Positions 25,201 through 38,100 of a stretch of DNA of 64,000 nucleotides are shown here, piece by piece. The position numbers and the translations under genes were made by a program. The first letter of the stretch is position 1. Each line of letters starts with the position of its first letter. The DNA is from Mansonella perstans (taxonomy: Eukaryota; Nematoda; Chromadorea; Rhabditida; Onchocercidae), in the NCBI GenBank assembly GCA_037074765.1, contig JBAMDO010000229.1, positions 23,928 to 87,927 of the forward strand. The letters run 5' to 3'. The notes beneath the pieces were generated by a model. It was not told the DNA's origin, made no database searches, and saw nothing but the letters and a program-made list of their open reading frames with translations.

Positions 25201-26251
25201 TTAATATTTTATTATGTTAATATCAGCTTTTATCAATTTAAATTGAATGAATAGACTAGCAAAAAGCGAATAAGTAAGCCTACTGGATATATTAATGTAT
25301 TAGCCAAGTGCAATGCGTTTTATTGTAATGTGCTATGATTAATTTATTAATTATCAGTGTTCAGCAATGATAATATTTATCATAGTGATAATATAACCGT
25401 AATTATTTTGCTATACTTTCTTTCTAACTTTGGTACCTTTGCTTCCCTATTTCCTCAGCCAGCAAATACGGTTGATCAAATGAGCACACAATCTGAAACA
25501 TAACTGTTTATTTATAATTAATTTCTCACTTATAATTAGCAACATTTTGCATTCTACACGAAACAAAAAATTCGTTCTGAAATTATCTGTGCAATATAAG
25601 CATAAAACGTAATTCAAAAATATAAATACACGAATTAACACAAACATGAATTTACAGTAATACGAATTATTATTTACAGTAATTGCAAGTAAATTATTTT
25701 ACAAATGAATGAAAAGCTAGAAGAAATGTTGATTTCATCACTTAGTATTTACTGAAACTTTATATCAATTTTTTTTTTAAAGCTTATGATACATAAGTAA
25801 AAAACGTACGATAACACATAAATAGTGCTTTTGCAACTGTTTTAATTAAAAGTAACTCCAAAACATAAAAAATAAAATACAGATAAAATCAGATAATCCT
25901 TATGATTTTGTCTAACATTTTGCTATAATATGAATAATTTTAAATTCTATCTGATAGCTTATAAAATAAAGAAAAACATCGGAAAATGTTTAATAATATT
26001 TTTACTAATGATAGCAAAATAACATTTAACCAAGCAAAATACTGTATTCACAGTATATCAGTATATAATTTACCTGTAGTAGGATAGGAACCTAAAGGAA
26101 AAATAGAATTCATAAAAGCTAGAAATGAATCGATAGGTTTTGTTTCTTTCGTTTTTTTCTTCCAAAATTTTCTTGAATTTGAAAAGTGATCTATCGGAAA
26201 GATTCGAGAAGATCCGAAGAAAAATGAAAGAATCCAACCGAATAGGGACAT
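25201..26251 (-). CDS. Unrecognised four-exon gene, 114-aa product with hydrophobic N-terminus
   Basis: Minus-strand exons 26074-26251, 25558-25586, 25437-25492 and 25201-25282 join with matching phases (1, 0, 2) through splice sites ACAG/gtaaat, gcacag, CGT/gtagaa, tttcag, AAAG/gtacca and atccag. The product starts MSLFGWILSFFFGSSRIFPI, a signal-peptide or membrane-anchor-like segment. It then has a basic patch (KKKTKETKP), a middle part with FRIVCSFDQPYLLAEEIGKQ, and a short C-terminus. I do not know the family. The first exon is the best supported: 59 codons from ATG to a clean donor. The last exon could start at a second AG (ctttttgctag, 25272), which would shorten the C-terminus. Confidence 0.5.
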
Positions 26252-28012
26252 TCCGAGTAATTAGATAAAATTGAGATGGGAAACATTTTCAGGAACAGCA
26301 CTGAATTTGAAGAGAAAACGCAAATATATGTTTGAAAGTAAAAAAGACAGATCCATTTAATCCCATTTGTTAAGTCAAGAGCGGTGACAACAGTTCGTCA
26401 TTCACGTTTGTGGTAAATTACCGAACATCCATCAAACATAACTATTTACAACTTCAGTTTGTTTTGCTTTTTTTTTGAAAACTCATTTTAACAATTGAAA
26501 TGTATGTTATCAATTATTCAATCTTCATTTTGCCAAACAAAATGTATGTATTAATTGTTCTTAAGACTTATAATAATTGATTAAAAAAATCGAATTAAAA
26601 AATTTCAAAAAGAAAAAAAGTAAAATTGAAATATGAAATTTGAGTGTAATAATTTGCCATACAGTAGGCGTTCTTCCATTCATTCAACGAAATATAGCAA
26701 TATCTAAAATAAATAGAAAGCATACTGTTTGGTACTGAAAGGAACACTTTCTAAATTTCTCGAAATTTCTTGGAAGATTATTTCAATGCTGCTCCTTCTT
26801 TACTATCATGAAAACTATCCGGAATGTCGGAAAAAAAAATCAGCTAACTGCTGAAAAAATATAGGAGTAAGCCAAGAGGTGTAACGGAATAGATTAAAAA
26901 GGTTAGAGGTTAAAAGAATAGTTAATCTATTCCGTTAAAAGAAAAAGTCAACAGACTAGAAATGGTATCTCGAATGCAAACATACTTGCATGCTTGTATA
27001 TGCGACGGGACCATTTTTTGCATGGTTTGTTGCATCCATCCAAGTGCTAATGCAACACGGGGAGCTTTCTTGTCGTGACAATTGCAATCCCATAATTAAT
27101 AAATGAATGTTAGTGACACGAAGGGAGTACTTGGTATTATGTGGTTGTCATAATGCATACTGGATGTAGAATGGGCATGTATGTGTGCGGTGTTTTGCTA
27201 GCTGTACATTTTATGAATTATTCTTGCACAATGTTGCGCTACTCTACTCAAAGTTTGTTGCAAATCAAGTTTGTTCAGTAGTAATAGTAACAGTTGATAT
27301 GCGTGCATAGATGATGAATAATACAATGTAAGTGCATGTAGCTGTAACGTGAAGCTATGATAAATGCATAACGGCAAATGCATTTAACTGCAATGTGAAG
27401 TACAGCAGCTTAAAGCTGCGATTAGTATCCGTCATAATTGCAATGTAAGTACAATCATGATGATGCTTTGTAGTAAAACCAATAGGCTTAGTGCAGAGTT
27501 CAGGAGTTAGTGTACACAGTAGAGCTGTATGGAGGTGTATGTAGATTCACGCATGCTTCGAATAACAAGATGACAGCAACAAAACGGCTTGTCCATTTCA
27601 CCCTACTTTCATCTGTTTTATTTGCTATATTATGAAAGTGCTGGATAAAAGCAAAGATTCCCATCCATTTAGTAGTTATTTGAAAGATTTGTCATAATCT
27701 CAAATATTTTAAAAGGGCCGTCAGAGAATAATCAACCGAATAATGCGTCGTTGAAGGACAAATGTTTTCTAAGAGATGAATTCGAGATCATTACCGAGAA
27801 TAGGATTTACTTATATCATAGGTCTTTATATGAGCACTCTCATAAACTAGTCAATGTATTCTTATATTTCTGCTTAAGATCTCATCTACTATGATCTATG
27901 ATGTATTTCATAATTTTTACGCACTTTCAAGCAAGAAAGCAAGCAGTATTGGTAGACGTACATACTGCAGGTTTTTGCTGATAAGTAGAATCGATTAATT
28001 TAGTGATATCTG
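26252..28012. other. Intergenic DNA with a strong inverted repeat
   Basis: The main feature is the hairpin at 26882-26937. The part from about 26940 to 27600 is less AT-rich than its surroundings and has repeated GCATTTAACTGCAATGTGAAG-like words. I found no exon in it that joins in phase. Confidence 0.45.
26882..26937. repeat. Perfect 16-bp inverted repeat, 24-nt loop
   Basis: TAACGGAATAGATTAA (26882-26897) and its exact reverse complement (26922-26937) flank an A/G-rich spacer. It could be a structured RNA, the remnant of a terminal-inverted-repeat element or a chance palindrome. No target-site duplication was recognised. Confidence 0.85.
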
Positions 28013-29105
28013 TCACGGTACAGCAATCGATCGATATCGAGACTGCAATAAGAGAAACGAAGTAATCTTGTATGACCTTTAGTTTCTCCGTTATAGTTTG
28101 GCTGTTTCCTCACCGGATGGTTGGAATTAATCAGATTAAAGTTATTTCTGGAAGTCGTTTTCTTCGAAGATTTTTTAGCCGGTACAGTCACTATTTTTAT
28201 ATATCCACCTTAAGGTAGGTATATTACATAGCGAAGTCAGAGATTAGTTTTTTTTTTTTTCCAATTGTAAAGTGGATAATTCTGGATAAAAGTACTGCTT
28301 AGTCAATATGTCGAAGAATGCATAGCAATTTATCAGTTAAACAAGATATTTGTGCCCATTTTTTCCCGATTCGGGTATGTATACTACATGTCACCATTGG
28401 ATTATACGTCGGAAGATGACTTCGCTGGAAGATTCCATTTGAGTAAAAATCATAATATTTGCTGAGACTTTGCAGTGAATCATCAATATCTAAAAACGTA
28501 TATATTATCGAAATTGCCATAACAAGCAATTGAATCTTTTTATTTTTGATAATTTATTTCTTCTTGTAAAGTTGATTATATCATTTATTTCCAAATCATA
28601 TGAGCAATTATTTTTTTTTCTGGAAGTGAATGTTACATTCTACGCCTCAAAAATATTTAATATTTCAAGATAATTGAGAGGGCTTGGAATTTCTTATATA
28701 CAAGACAGAGTTTAGTTTGGAGTTACATCTCATCAAGCATATCGAAATAGCAAAATCTACTGGTTAAAATTAAAGTGCTGCAACTTAAAGAAAAAAATAG
28801 CTCCTTAATTACTCGGTAAAGTTCCAGTGATTAGTTGATCTCGATTAATCTCATTGGTATCATCCACTGATACGACTGCAACATATGCAGTTACATATTC
28901 AGTTAGAAGTAAATTATACGCCCTTGAAAGTGGATCATTTTTTTTCTTTTTTCTTCATTCCCAAACTTCAAAATTCTACCAAACAAATATGCTTTTGCTT
29001 TCTGGAAATTCTGGTATTTCACATTATTCAATATAATGGATTCAAATATATGTGACGATAATCTTTTAGCAGTATCAGAATAAGTTCGATTTTAGCAGTA
29101 ATTTG
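28013..29105 (-). CDS. Unrecognised multi-exon gene head-to-head with UBR5 (5' end missing)
   Basis: Six minus-strand exons join with consistent phases: 29057-29105, 28980-29010, 28813-28922, 28388-28489, 28114-28208 and 28013-28042. The reading is about 138 residues. Landmarks are ITAKIELILILLKDYQ, EFPESKSIFV, YNLLLTEYVTAYVAVVSVDD, then DSLQSLSKYYDFYSNGIFQR, a basic VPAKKSSKKTTSRNN block and a C-terminus ending RSIAVP. Composition is balanced and unlike chance AT-rich translation. I do not recognise the family. The start codon is not found and must lie above 29105, close to or overlapping the UBR5 first exon. Alternatively, if the 28388 donor is skipped, the frame runs on to a stop at 28299. 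The donor at 29057 (gtcaca) is weak. Confidence 0.45.
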
Positions 29106-29186
29106 CTAATGCATATGATTAATGATAGTAAACGCAGATAAAAACTAATGTGATTATTTTTCTTGTCTTTTTCGCTTATTCGCGAA

Positions 29187-32100
29187 ATGTGTGACATGCG
29201 TTTGGCAAATGAACTGATGAATCAAAAATTGGATAATTTCAGGAAGATCTGTTGGTAACTGGAAATTCGTATGGATGACCAGAAGCAATTGTTTCTGTTT
29301 GCATTTCCAGTTCCTAGTAATGAGGATCACTTAATCGATCGGTAATTGATTATCCGTTTACAAATGATGTTTGTTATTGTTGAGTGAATTTTAATTTGAG
29401 AATAAAAAATACTCAATGTCTTTACATGCAATTTCATCAAAAATAGCAGAAATGGAGCTTGTTGGGAACTTTGTGATTCATTGGCTATTATAAATGAAAA
29501 AGAATAGAAGCTGATAAAATCTTTGACCTCTTGTTTTTTACAGTATAAAAGAAGCATCAAGTGCTCGGAATCAACATGGTGCTGTATCAACAGCAGCATT
29601 GGCTAACATTGATGCCGATAGTATTGTACAACTTGCTGTTGGTCCGAATCACGTAGCATTTCTGTTCAAGGTATGCAAATATTGTCATTTTCTATTCAGT
29701 AATTTTATTCGGCTGTACGAACTTCCAATAAGGCTAAAAGTTTAGCTGTTACTGTGCTTTTCAAAAATCGTTTATATATGAGCTAAAGTAAATTATATTT
29801 TCAGTGTGGTCGTGTTGCTCGATTAAAGTACACTTTAACAACCGCTACTAAAGAGGAAAACACTAGTGATGATAAAGGCTCCAGTGGAACAAACGGTGGT
29901 GGAGGTTCGGGAAGTAGCGGTAGTGGAAACGGGCCTACAACAGGTGGTAGCAGCAGTTCATCTACTGGTATTGATTAGTATTGCTTTCTAATAAAAGTGA
30001 AAAATTAGTCAGGAGATAAGCGTACTGTTGGCGAGGTTTTCTTTATCATTTGTTTTATTCGTTTAAATTTTTAATAAATTGTATTTCTTTTTTATGTTGT
30101 TTATTGAGTTTTAGATGTTCTGTTGTTTTCAGTATTAAGTCGTGGTGCAAAAATTAGACGGGTAATGATGGCAGCGAGACGGACGGCAGGTGCGTTAGGT
30201 GAACGTGCGGGCGTAATTGTTGATCGGAGTCGACCGCTCGTCCCTCTTAGTGCCATTCCTGAGGATCTCATTGCTCAAGCCCAGGTGAATAGCATTGATC
30301 TCAGAAATGATCATTTTTGTGTTCTGGAAATATATAATTACGCATATGGATAATATTATATCTCTCGATTATTTGAAATCAAGGAATGTTCTGATGTGAA
30401 CTAATTGCGTGCGTCCTACTGTTAGCTTTTTTTCTTGAAGGTTGTTTTACAAGGAAAGTCACGGGAAGTCATTGTACGCGAGCTTCAACGAACGAATCTC
30501 AATGTAAACGAAGCTGTAAATAATCTGCTCAGTCGTGATGATGAAGAGGGTAACTGTTTTTTTAATTGCGGTTATCGATTTATTAGTTTATCAAAAAGAT
30601 CGATTTCTTACACTTAAATATTGTACACTTTCTTTAGGGGATGAAATGGATGAAAGTTCCGAAGCGTATCTCCCCGAAGAGCTGCTGTCGTTGTTAGATG
30701 CTGGATTGCGAAGTGATTCACATGGAAGTGCCGTAATTGATGGCGATAATTTGTATGCAAGTGGTGAAGGTTTTGATTATGTTGTTGCAAGGGATATTGC
30801 TCGAAGACGAGTAGATAGGGGTTAGTATATCCATAGATTTTCAGTTGCTTAGTAAAAATGTAGGAACTTTTGTTTTCCCAGTCTGCTTAAATCTCTTTTA
30901 TTCTTCATGCTTTTCTCGGTCTTTAAGATATTTATTTCAGATAAAAAAAATGACAAAGCAAAAGAATTTCCTTCGGAAACTTACACGCGCTTAAAATATG
31001 ATGAAAAATTGCAATATTGGGGTAAAGAAACGGTGAGTTTATTGTTTCCGTCAAATTTTGAAATTGCATGTTTTTTTTTTTTTTTTTTTTTTTTTGAAAA
31101 GGAGATCCTATCACTGTTAATAGGTATAAACTAGGTGATTAAAGTCTTGAGCTGGTGATCAGCCAGTCGTGTTATGAACATTTGGAAATTCATTGTAAAA
31201 GCATTTTCTTTGTATGAAATTGTTTTGTTCTCAGATAACGCATTGCAGTCTTTTTCGATTCACAACAATTTTGTATTAATTTGCTATTGGCATCTTCAGT
31301 TGGTTTGTTCTATTGCAGGATATGTTTCCGACGGGTGTAACGAAGTTCGTGAAAATAGCTGCTATGAATAGCGAATTAATTGCGTTAGGTGATAATGGAT
31401 TTTTTTACAGTTGGTCGTGGAAGAATGAAGGACATGGTTCAATGACCGCACATCCCTTTAGCATCAAACTTCTGACTGATGTAAGTTTTCGAGTGATTTT
31501 CTATTTCGTAAATTTAATAATTATGGGAACTATTTTTGAGATTATATATCTTCGATTTAATTCCAGGCACCGAATGAAGAGAAATTTGTAGATGTAGTAT
31601 CATGTGCGTATCGCGCATGTGTTGTAACAAGTATGAATAGGGTAGCATCCTTTATGGATGGTGAAACATGTGGTATGAAAGTATCCAATATGCTGTTAGC
31701 TCCACTGATGGAAATACCAGATGGCGAAAAATATTCATCACTATATGTGTGCCCGTTGTATTGTCTGGTGAAAACACAATCGAATACTTGTTATTGGTGG
31801 TGGGTTTTTTTTTTTTTTTTTTTTTTTTTTACTATTGGTTAGTTATTTTTGTCTTTGATTTTTGCGCATGTGGCTATTGTGGACGATTATGAATCGCTTT
31901 TTTGTAGGGGTATTTATCCATTTAATGAAAGACGGAAATTATGGGAACGGATGCGTTCAAAATCACGTCGTAGTTCAAATCTTTCATCACCTGAAGTGGT
32001 TGAGGGTTGCGAAGTTCGGACAAAATCGCATCCTATATACACGACGGGCTCAATTGCTTTGAATTTCAGCTCTGGAACGCCAATGGTTAGGATTTATTAC

Positions 32101-35100
32101 TAAAAAAGTTGTATCAACAGCTGAAAATATTCCACTTAAGTATATTATATAAGTTTTTCGCCTGAAATTTAAATGCTTTTGATCAAATGACTGAAATTTT
32201 CTTTGAAGGTTGGCGCTTTAATGGAATCAGCTTGGACGCTGTCTGAACTATGTAGGTTTCGAGTAATGACACCAGCACAACATGATGAGACCAGCGATGA
32301 TGACGGTTCGTGCCTCAATTCTTCTGCGCATCAATCGGCTGATAAAAAAGGCTCTTTGAATCGTGAGTTAATTAGAATGCATCTCAGCTGCTCCTTGTCC
32401 CCAGTGAAATTCTTTTATTCATTGTATTTGTACTCCGATGACGAATGAAAAAGAAAAAGAACGAACCAAGTTAATTGGTCGATTCATATTGGTGCAAATC
32501 TGCAAGATGCGTTTTTGACATCGTGTAAATGGGAATGTCTGGGAGTTCTCTAAAACGAAAACAATGATGAAAATTGTAACACCAAAGTGAAGTGACAGTC
32601 TTTGTGGGTGTCAAAAAAATTGGCTTTGTGGGGTCTTTATATTATATGCTTAATTGACTCTCTTCACGCTTCTTAGCTGCATTCTAATTTGCCATGTAGT
32701 AGTAGCCTTTTTCTTTAAAAGAAATTATTGCTTCCGTCAGTTGAAGTCTAAGTTCTGTGATACAGTTTGCGTTGTATTTTGTCTCGCTTCACTTTTCAGT
32801 ATTTTGGGGAATTAAATATTTTTTGCTTGGAAATGACCGACTTAATTTCCACATTGTGTTTGTTGTATATTCTGGTAACATTTTACACATTCGTTATGGA
32901 AACTTGAAATATCAGACTCCTTTTTTGCAACGAAAAATTCATGTTTCAGAATACGGTAAAAGATTACGTGAGGAGCAAAAAGGAAATAATTACCGAGAAA
33001 CTGCATGGGCCCTCAATGAAGTAATATTCATCCACAAGGAAACCTCGCAGGACACAGCTATTGTTAAAATTGTATGCTTATTTTTTTAGGTCTTTTAGCT
33101 ACTGCATCGTACTGTTGTAAAGCGGAAATTTTTTTTTTTTTGAATTCTCAAATTGATTTTGCAAAATATTTTTTCAGGTTGATGGAGCTTATTGTGGAAT
33201 TGTATATAGACCGGTCGTCTCTAATGATAGCGATGATACACTCAGTCAAAATCAAGACTCTTGCGATTTTGGAAAAATTCGTCTGATGCGGAAAGATGAT
33301 CTTGTTGTTATAACGCCAAATAGTAGAATACCTCGCTGTCCTGAGAATTTCCAAAAAAACATGCAAAAAATACAATGGCCGAGTGGTATATCAATGAAAA
33401 AAATGCATTCTTTGACCATAGATAATACCGGTAGTCGATTCGTATAATTTGTTGCATTAGAAATCGCAGTTCGTATCTAGACAATGCATAGTACTATCTC
33501 AATAATTCACTGTAATCATAACTAGAACGAACAATTGAAATATATGATAAATGGTCTTCGAATCTGGAAATTAAAGTAATTATTGCCGTTGAGCTAATAT
33601 AACCTAGTTAGTCTTATTAATTTTTATTATTCAGGTTTACGGTTGTTGGTCGAAAAACGAGGACGACTTCATTTGGTTCGTGTTAGTGTATTTGGTAAAG
33701 TACAAAGTGATCATGTTTTGCCGGTGAATGTTTCAGCTGTATGCAATGCTGGATTGCATTTGCCGCGGCTTGAGAATTATGGCGATGTATGTTGATTTAT
33801 TGAGTTTTTTCAGCTTTTTTCAAAATTTTTTTCAAAAAAAAATATGATATTATCAAATTTGTTCTTTTGCAAAAAACTGTGGAGTATGAAATTTTTTTTT
33901 TGTGCTTTGATTATTCGCGAATAATTAATTTTCTCCATAACTTTTTCAAATTAATAAGCTTGTAATTTCCTCATCATCCGAAATTTAGGAAATGATTATG
34001 ATGATAAGCGACAGTAATGGTTCGATAATACCTATGGTGCGTGATGCAGCGGGGGGTTTTCGTGAGCCAGTTTACTGCGGTTTGCCTAGAATGCATAAAT
34101 TTGCTGTTGGTTTAAGGCCATTGGATTCTGGAGATAATGAAAATACATCAGTAACTGCTGATGATTGTACGTATAATTTTATTAAAGGAAGCTATGTTAA
34201 ATTAATTTTTCATCTTTCTACTGTTTGAATTCTTTCTCTGAGTGAGAATATGGAATGAGAATCGGTAATGGAAATTTTTCCAGCATCATCTACATCACGG
34301 AATGCAAATCGTACTGGAGTTATGGTAACTTTGATCGCTCCATCTCTTTCAAGCATTCGTCCGAAAATACCATCTCTTCTACAAACTGTTCTGTATTGCG
34401 ATCTGCAGGGCGTGGATTTGGTGCTTGATGCACTTTCGCAAGAATTAGGTAGTTTTACTGAACTTTTCATACATAAGTTTTTAGAAGTTTTGATCTGACT
34501 TCAATTTTAAATCAGTGTTTGCCATTTTACAACTGTGGTCGATAAAATAAAAGAAAATGATTCACCATATTGCGGTTATCGAGTTTTTGTGATTGGTGGC
34601 TCTTGATAATATCGAACTTTTGTTTTTTGCATGGATAGCTTCGTTGAATACTGCTTAAAATAAGATAAACATTTCAAAGATGCTGATTTATAAGTCATTT
34701 CTAGATCGCGAGATTGTGAAAGCCGAGATCTTAAGTTCTCGTGCAGATGGAAATCGAACCATTCTTCATGCGGCTGTCATGAACAGTTTCGCGATGACTA
34801 ACAAGGAAGAGGCAGACACAATGGAAATTTCAGTTGATACAGAAAATAAACCTTTGCAGCGTTTATCAGGTAAGTGATTTTGTGCTTCATTTTGTTAGAT
34901 AAGGCCTTTATATGGGAAAACCATGACATTCTAGGCATAGAAGGAAGTTTAGTGTTTTTTGTTTCTATATGAAAAAATTAAACAATGAGATCGTATATTT
35001 ACATTGTAATTCATTCTGAAATTCTTGATCATAGCTGCGGATATGTCAGCTGCTGAAGAAACTCGTGCTGCATTCGACAGCCGTTGGCAGCGTATGCTGA

Positions 35101-38100
35101 GACGTCATGGAGCCAATGCAGAGTTTGTTTTTATGCCTATTTAGATTTTTGATGTGTTCAAAATTCCTAAAACTCTTAAATTCATGCTCGATAATAAAAT
35201 TAAATATTCATGATCTTTTAGAGAAGAAATGCTGATACGCGAATTAATGACAAATAATCCATTACGGAGACCAGGTCATGATGTTGGCAACATGGAAGAT
35301 GGTGAGATTTTTCGTTTCTATAGTCAGCAAGGAACTTTCGCTGTTTTAAATCTCTTACGATGTTGAATTATATATGAATTTATATTTATCACTGCTTGCA
35401 TTCATGCAGCAGTGAAATTATATTCATTTTTAGTGCTGGCCGATTTTGCGAGAAGTTTAAAAGATGCAAAAAAATCATCTGTTTTCATAGAAGATGTGAA
35501 AGAAGAAGGTTCCTTTCATATATTATTAACCTTGTAGAAATTAATGTTTTAGCTGTAATGGATTCTTAATGCTTAGATTTTCACTAATTGGGTGTTTTGT
35601 ATTTTATTTTAATGTCTTAGATGGTTAAGGATTCATTGAATTTTAACTGATATCATCCAAGAATTTTGTTCAGCATCCATGCCGATTATTGTTAATGCGA
35701 ACAATGAACCGAAAATACGACAGTGCAACTCGATAGAAATTGTGAAGACTCTATGTTACAATTCTACTGTGGCACCATATCTTCTCGAATTACTAATAAC
35801 GAAGTGATTTTGTCGTTATTTTGTGTTGCTATTAACACCATAAGCGAAAAAGGCATATGAGAGTGATAATAAGCCGAATGAAATATATTGGACTCTTGGC
35901 TGTGAACTATAAATTTAGCATAAAAATGGTAAAAACTGGTTTTACCTGGACAACATGAGTATTTAGTCGATTGGAATAAATGATTAAACGATCCAAATCA
36001 GGAATTATTTTTGCAGCGAAGTTCTGATGTGAAAAACTCAGAAATTCGAGTAATTGTCTATAAAACATTTGCTATTGCCTGCTACGCTGCAGTAGAAAGC
36101 ATTTTATGATTAACTAAGTCGTCGATGGAATATAAAACTGTTAATAAGCACTAGTATAAATTCTAGCGTTGCATTTTCCAGCAGCACAATTTATTTGAAT
36201 TGACCTGCAAACTTGTCTTTAGTGTCCGAATTGAGCATAGTTTCTTAGTTCTAATTTCAGAGATATTAATGGACATACACCTTTTATGTGCGCCGTGAAC
36301 TACAGAGCTTATACGGCTGCTTTTATCCTTTGGCTTGCTGCTGAAGAGCTGCAGAAAGAAGCGCAAATTGCTGGTCAGTATCACTTCTTTTTTCGATTGA
36401 TTAGTGATAGATGGTATTGCATTATTATAAATTATGTGTACTGAACTTTGTTAGTAAAACCATAACTTTTAGTTGACTTAATTTCCAGGTGTTCAAGGCA
36501 AAAGACAATCAGCTGATGCGATTTTAAATTCAATCATATATCCAGTAGGAAGTAGATTGGACGATTCACCTTTATTTATGCTTTGTATGAATGACACCTG
36601 TAGCTTTACGTGGACCGGTGATGAACATATCAATCAGGTTTGCATAATTTTTTGTTCAAAATTTAGTTAATTTGTATTTTAATATTTCTCGCATTTCTAA
36701 AATTTTTTATGCGACTAATTGTGACAGTGGTCGATTCTAAGCTAGAATTGCAGTAGCATTCATAAATGAATTCGGTTGATTCTCTATTCTAAACTATAAC
36801 TGGATTTCAGGATATATTTGAGTGCCGAACATGTGGATTAGTTGGTACACTGTGTTGCTGCACGGAATGTGCGTATACTTGCCATCGCAATCATGAATGC
36901 AGGTTATATATTTTTTTTTTTTTTTTACTGCTTTCTGTGTTATTTATATCTGTATTTTTTATTTTGCATTTCATTATAAAAAAAATTACAGATTAAAAAG
37001 GACATCTCCAACGGCTTACTGTGATTGTTGGGAAAAGTGTTCCTGCCGGGCCCTTGTTGCGGGTAATACACAACGTCGGGAAAAATTAATATCCGTGTTG
37101 CTCAATAACACCGATCTCATTCATCGTACGAATTCTAGGTATCTTTTCTGTGTCGTATTTTCTTTGTTCGTAAATGAGTGCTCGAACCAGTTTTTGGCCA
37201 GGTCAGACTGTTAACTTCGTCACTTTGTTAGAGTCGTTGGAGGGTCTGGGATAGGTAGGATAACTGATTGATTTATGGAAACATCCATCAATTTATCTGT
37301 CTACATTTATTCAAATAAGAAAAGGGTTTTGAAATTCCGTTATTCTATTTTCAATTATAACTGCATTTTCTTCCAGTGCTCATTATATTGATTGCAGAGG
37401 AGAACACTTATTATTGTTTCTGGCACGAACTGTAGGCAGACAAATGATTGAACAGGAACATTATCAGCGTCGAATGATGAAGAAGACTCAGGGAGCAAGT
37501 GGTCGGTTGCGTTTATTCCAATTTAATTTTTAATTCATTTTATCTTTAAATTTACCTTTTAATGCTATGGTTGAAATGATTCTGACCCTTTCAGATACTA
37601 CGCCGGAGCACGATTTGGAACCACCGAAATTTGCACGTACTGCTTTCGCAAAACTGTTAGCTGATTGGCGTGCAGTTAAAAGTTTAGTAATGTTGGGTGT
37701 TAAAGGTGTACAAAAGTAAGTGAAGTTTTCATATGAATCGAAACTTACTCAGATTCCTTAAATTTTTGTTAATTTTAACAAAAATATTTGTAGCGATGCA
37801 CTGGTGGTGGAAGAAGTGTTTCATTTAAATCAACAACATGGATGTTCACATCTTGATAAATTTGCTTTCATCTTGTTGGCGAAATGCTCAGAGACTGTAA
37901 GTTGAAATTATAAGCAGTTGATAGAAACAAGCTGAATAAATCTTACAAATTTTGGCAAAGATGAAGTTATTGCATATTGAAGATAATTTTTAAAACATTT
38001 TTTAAGAGGAGCGTGTATTTTTATGCTAATCATTGTTTTAGCATATCGATACCTTATTGAATACATTAATAGCAGAAGCAAATAAGAAACGTGAAGAAAT

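Noticed and set aside
28854..29036. Plus-strand frame MVSSTDTTATYAVTYSVRSK as a UBR5 first exon
   Set aside because: It shows no likeness to the UBR5 N-terminus and ends in stops without a phase-compatible donor. The opposite strand gives a better multi-exon gene.
28975..29090. Minus-strand frame RTYSDTAKRLSSHIFE as an exon
   Set aside because: No acceptor lies between the preceding stop and the frame, and its donor phase does not fit the next exon. A different frame of the same DNA fits on both sides.
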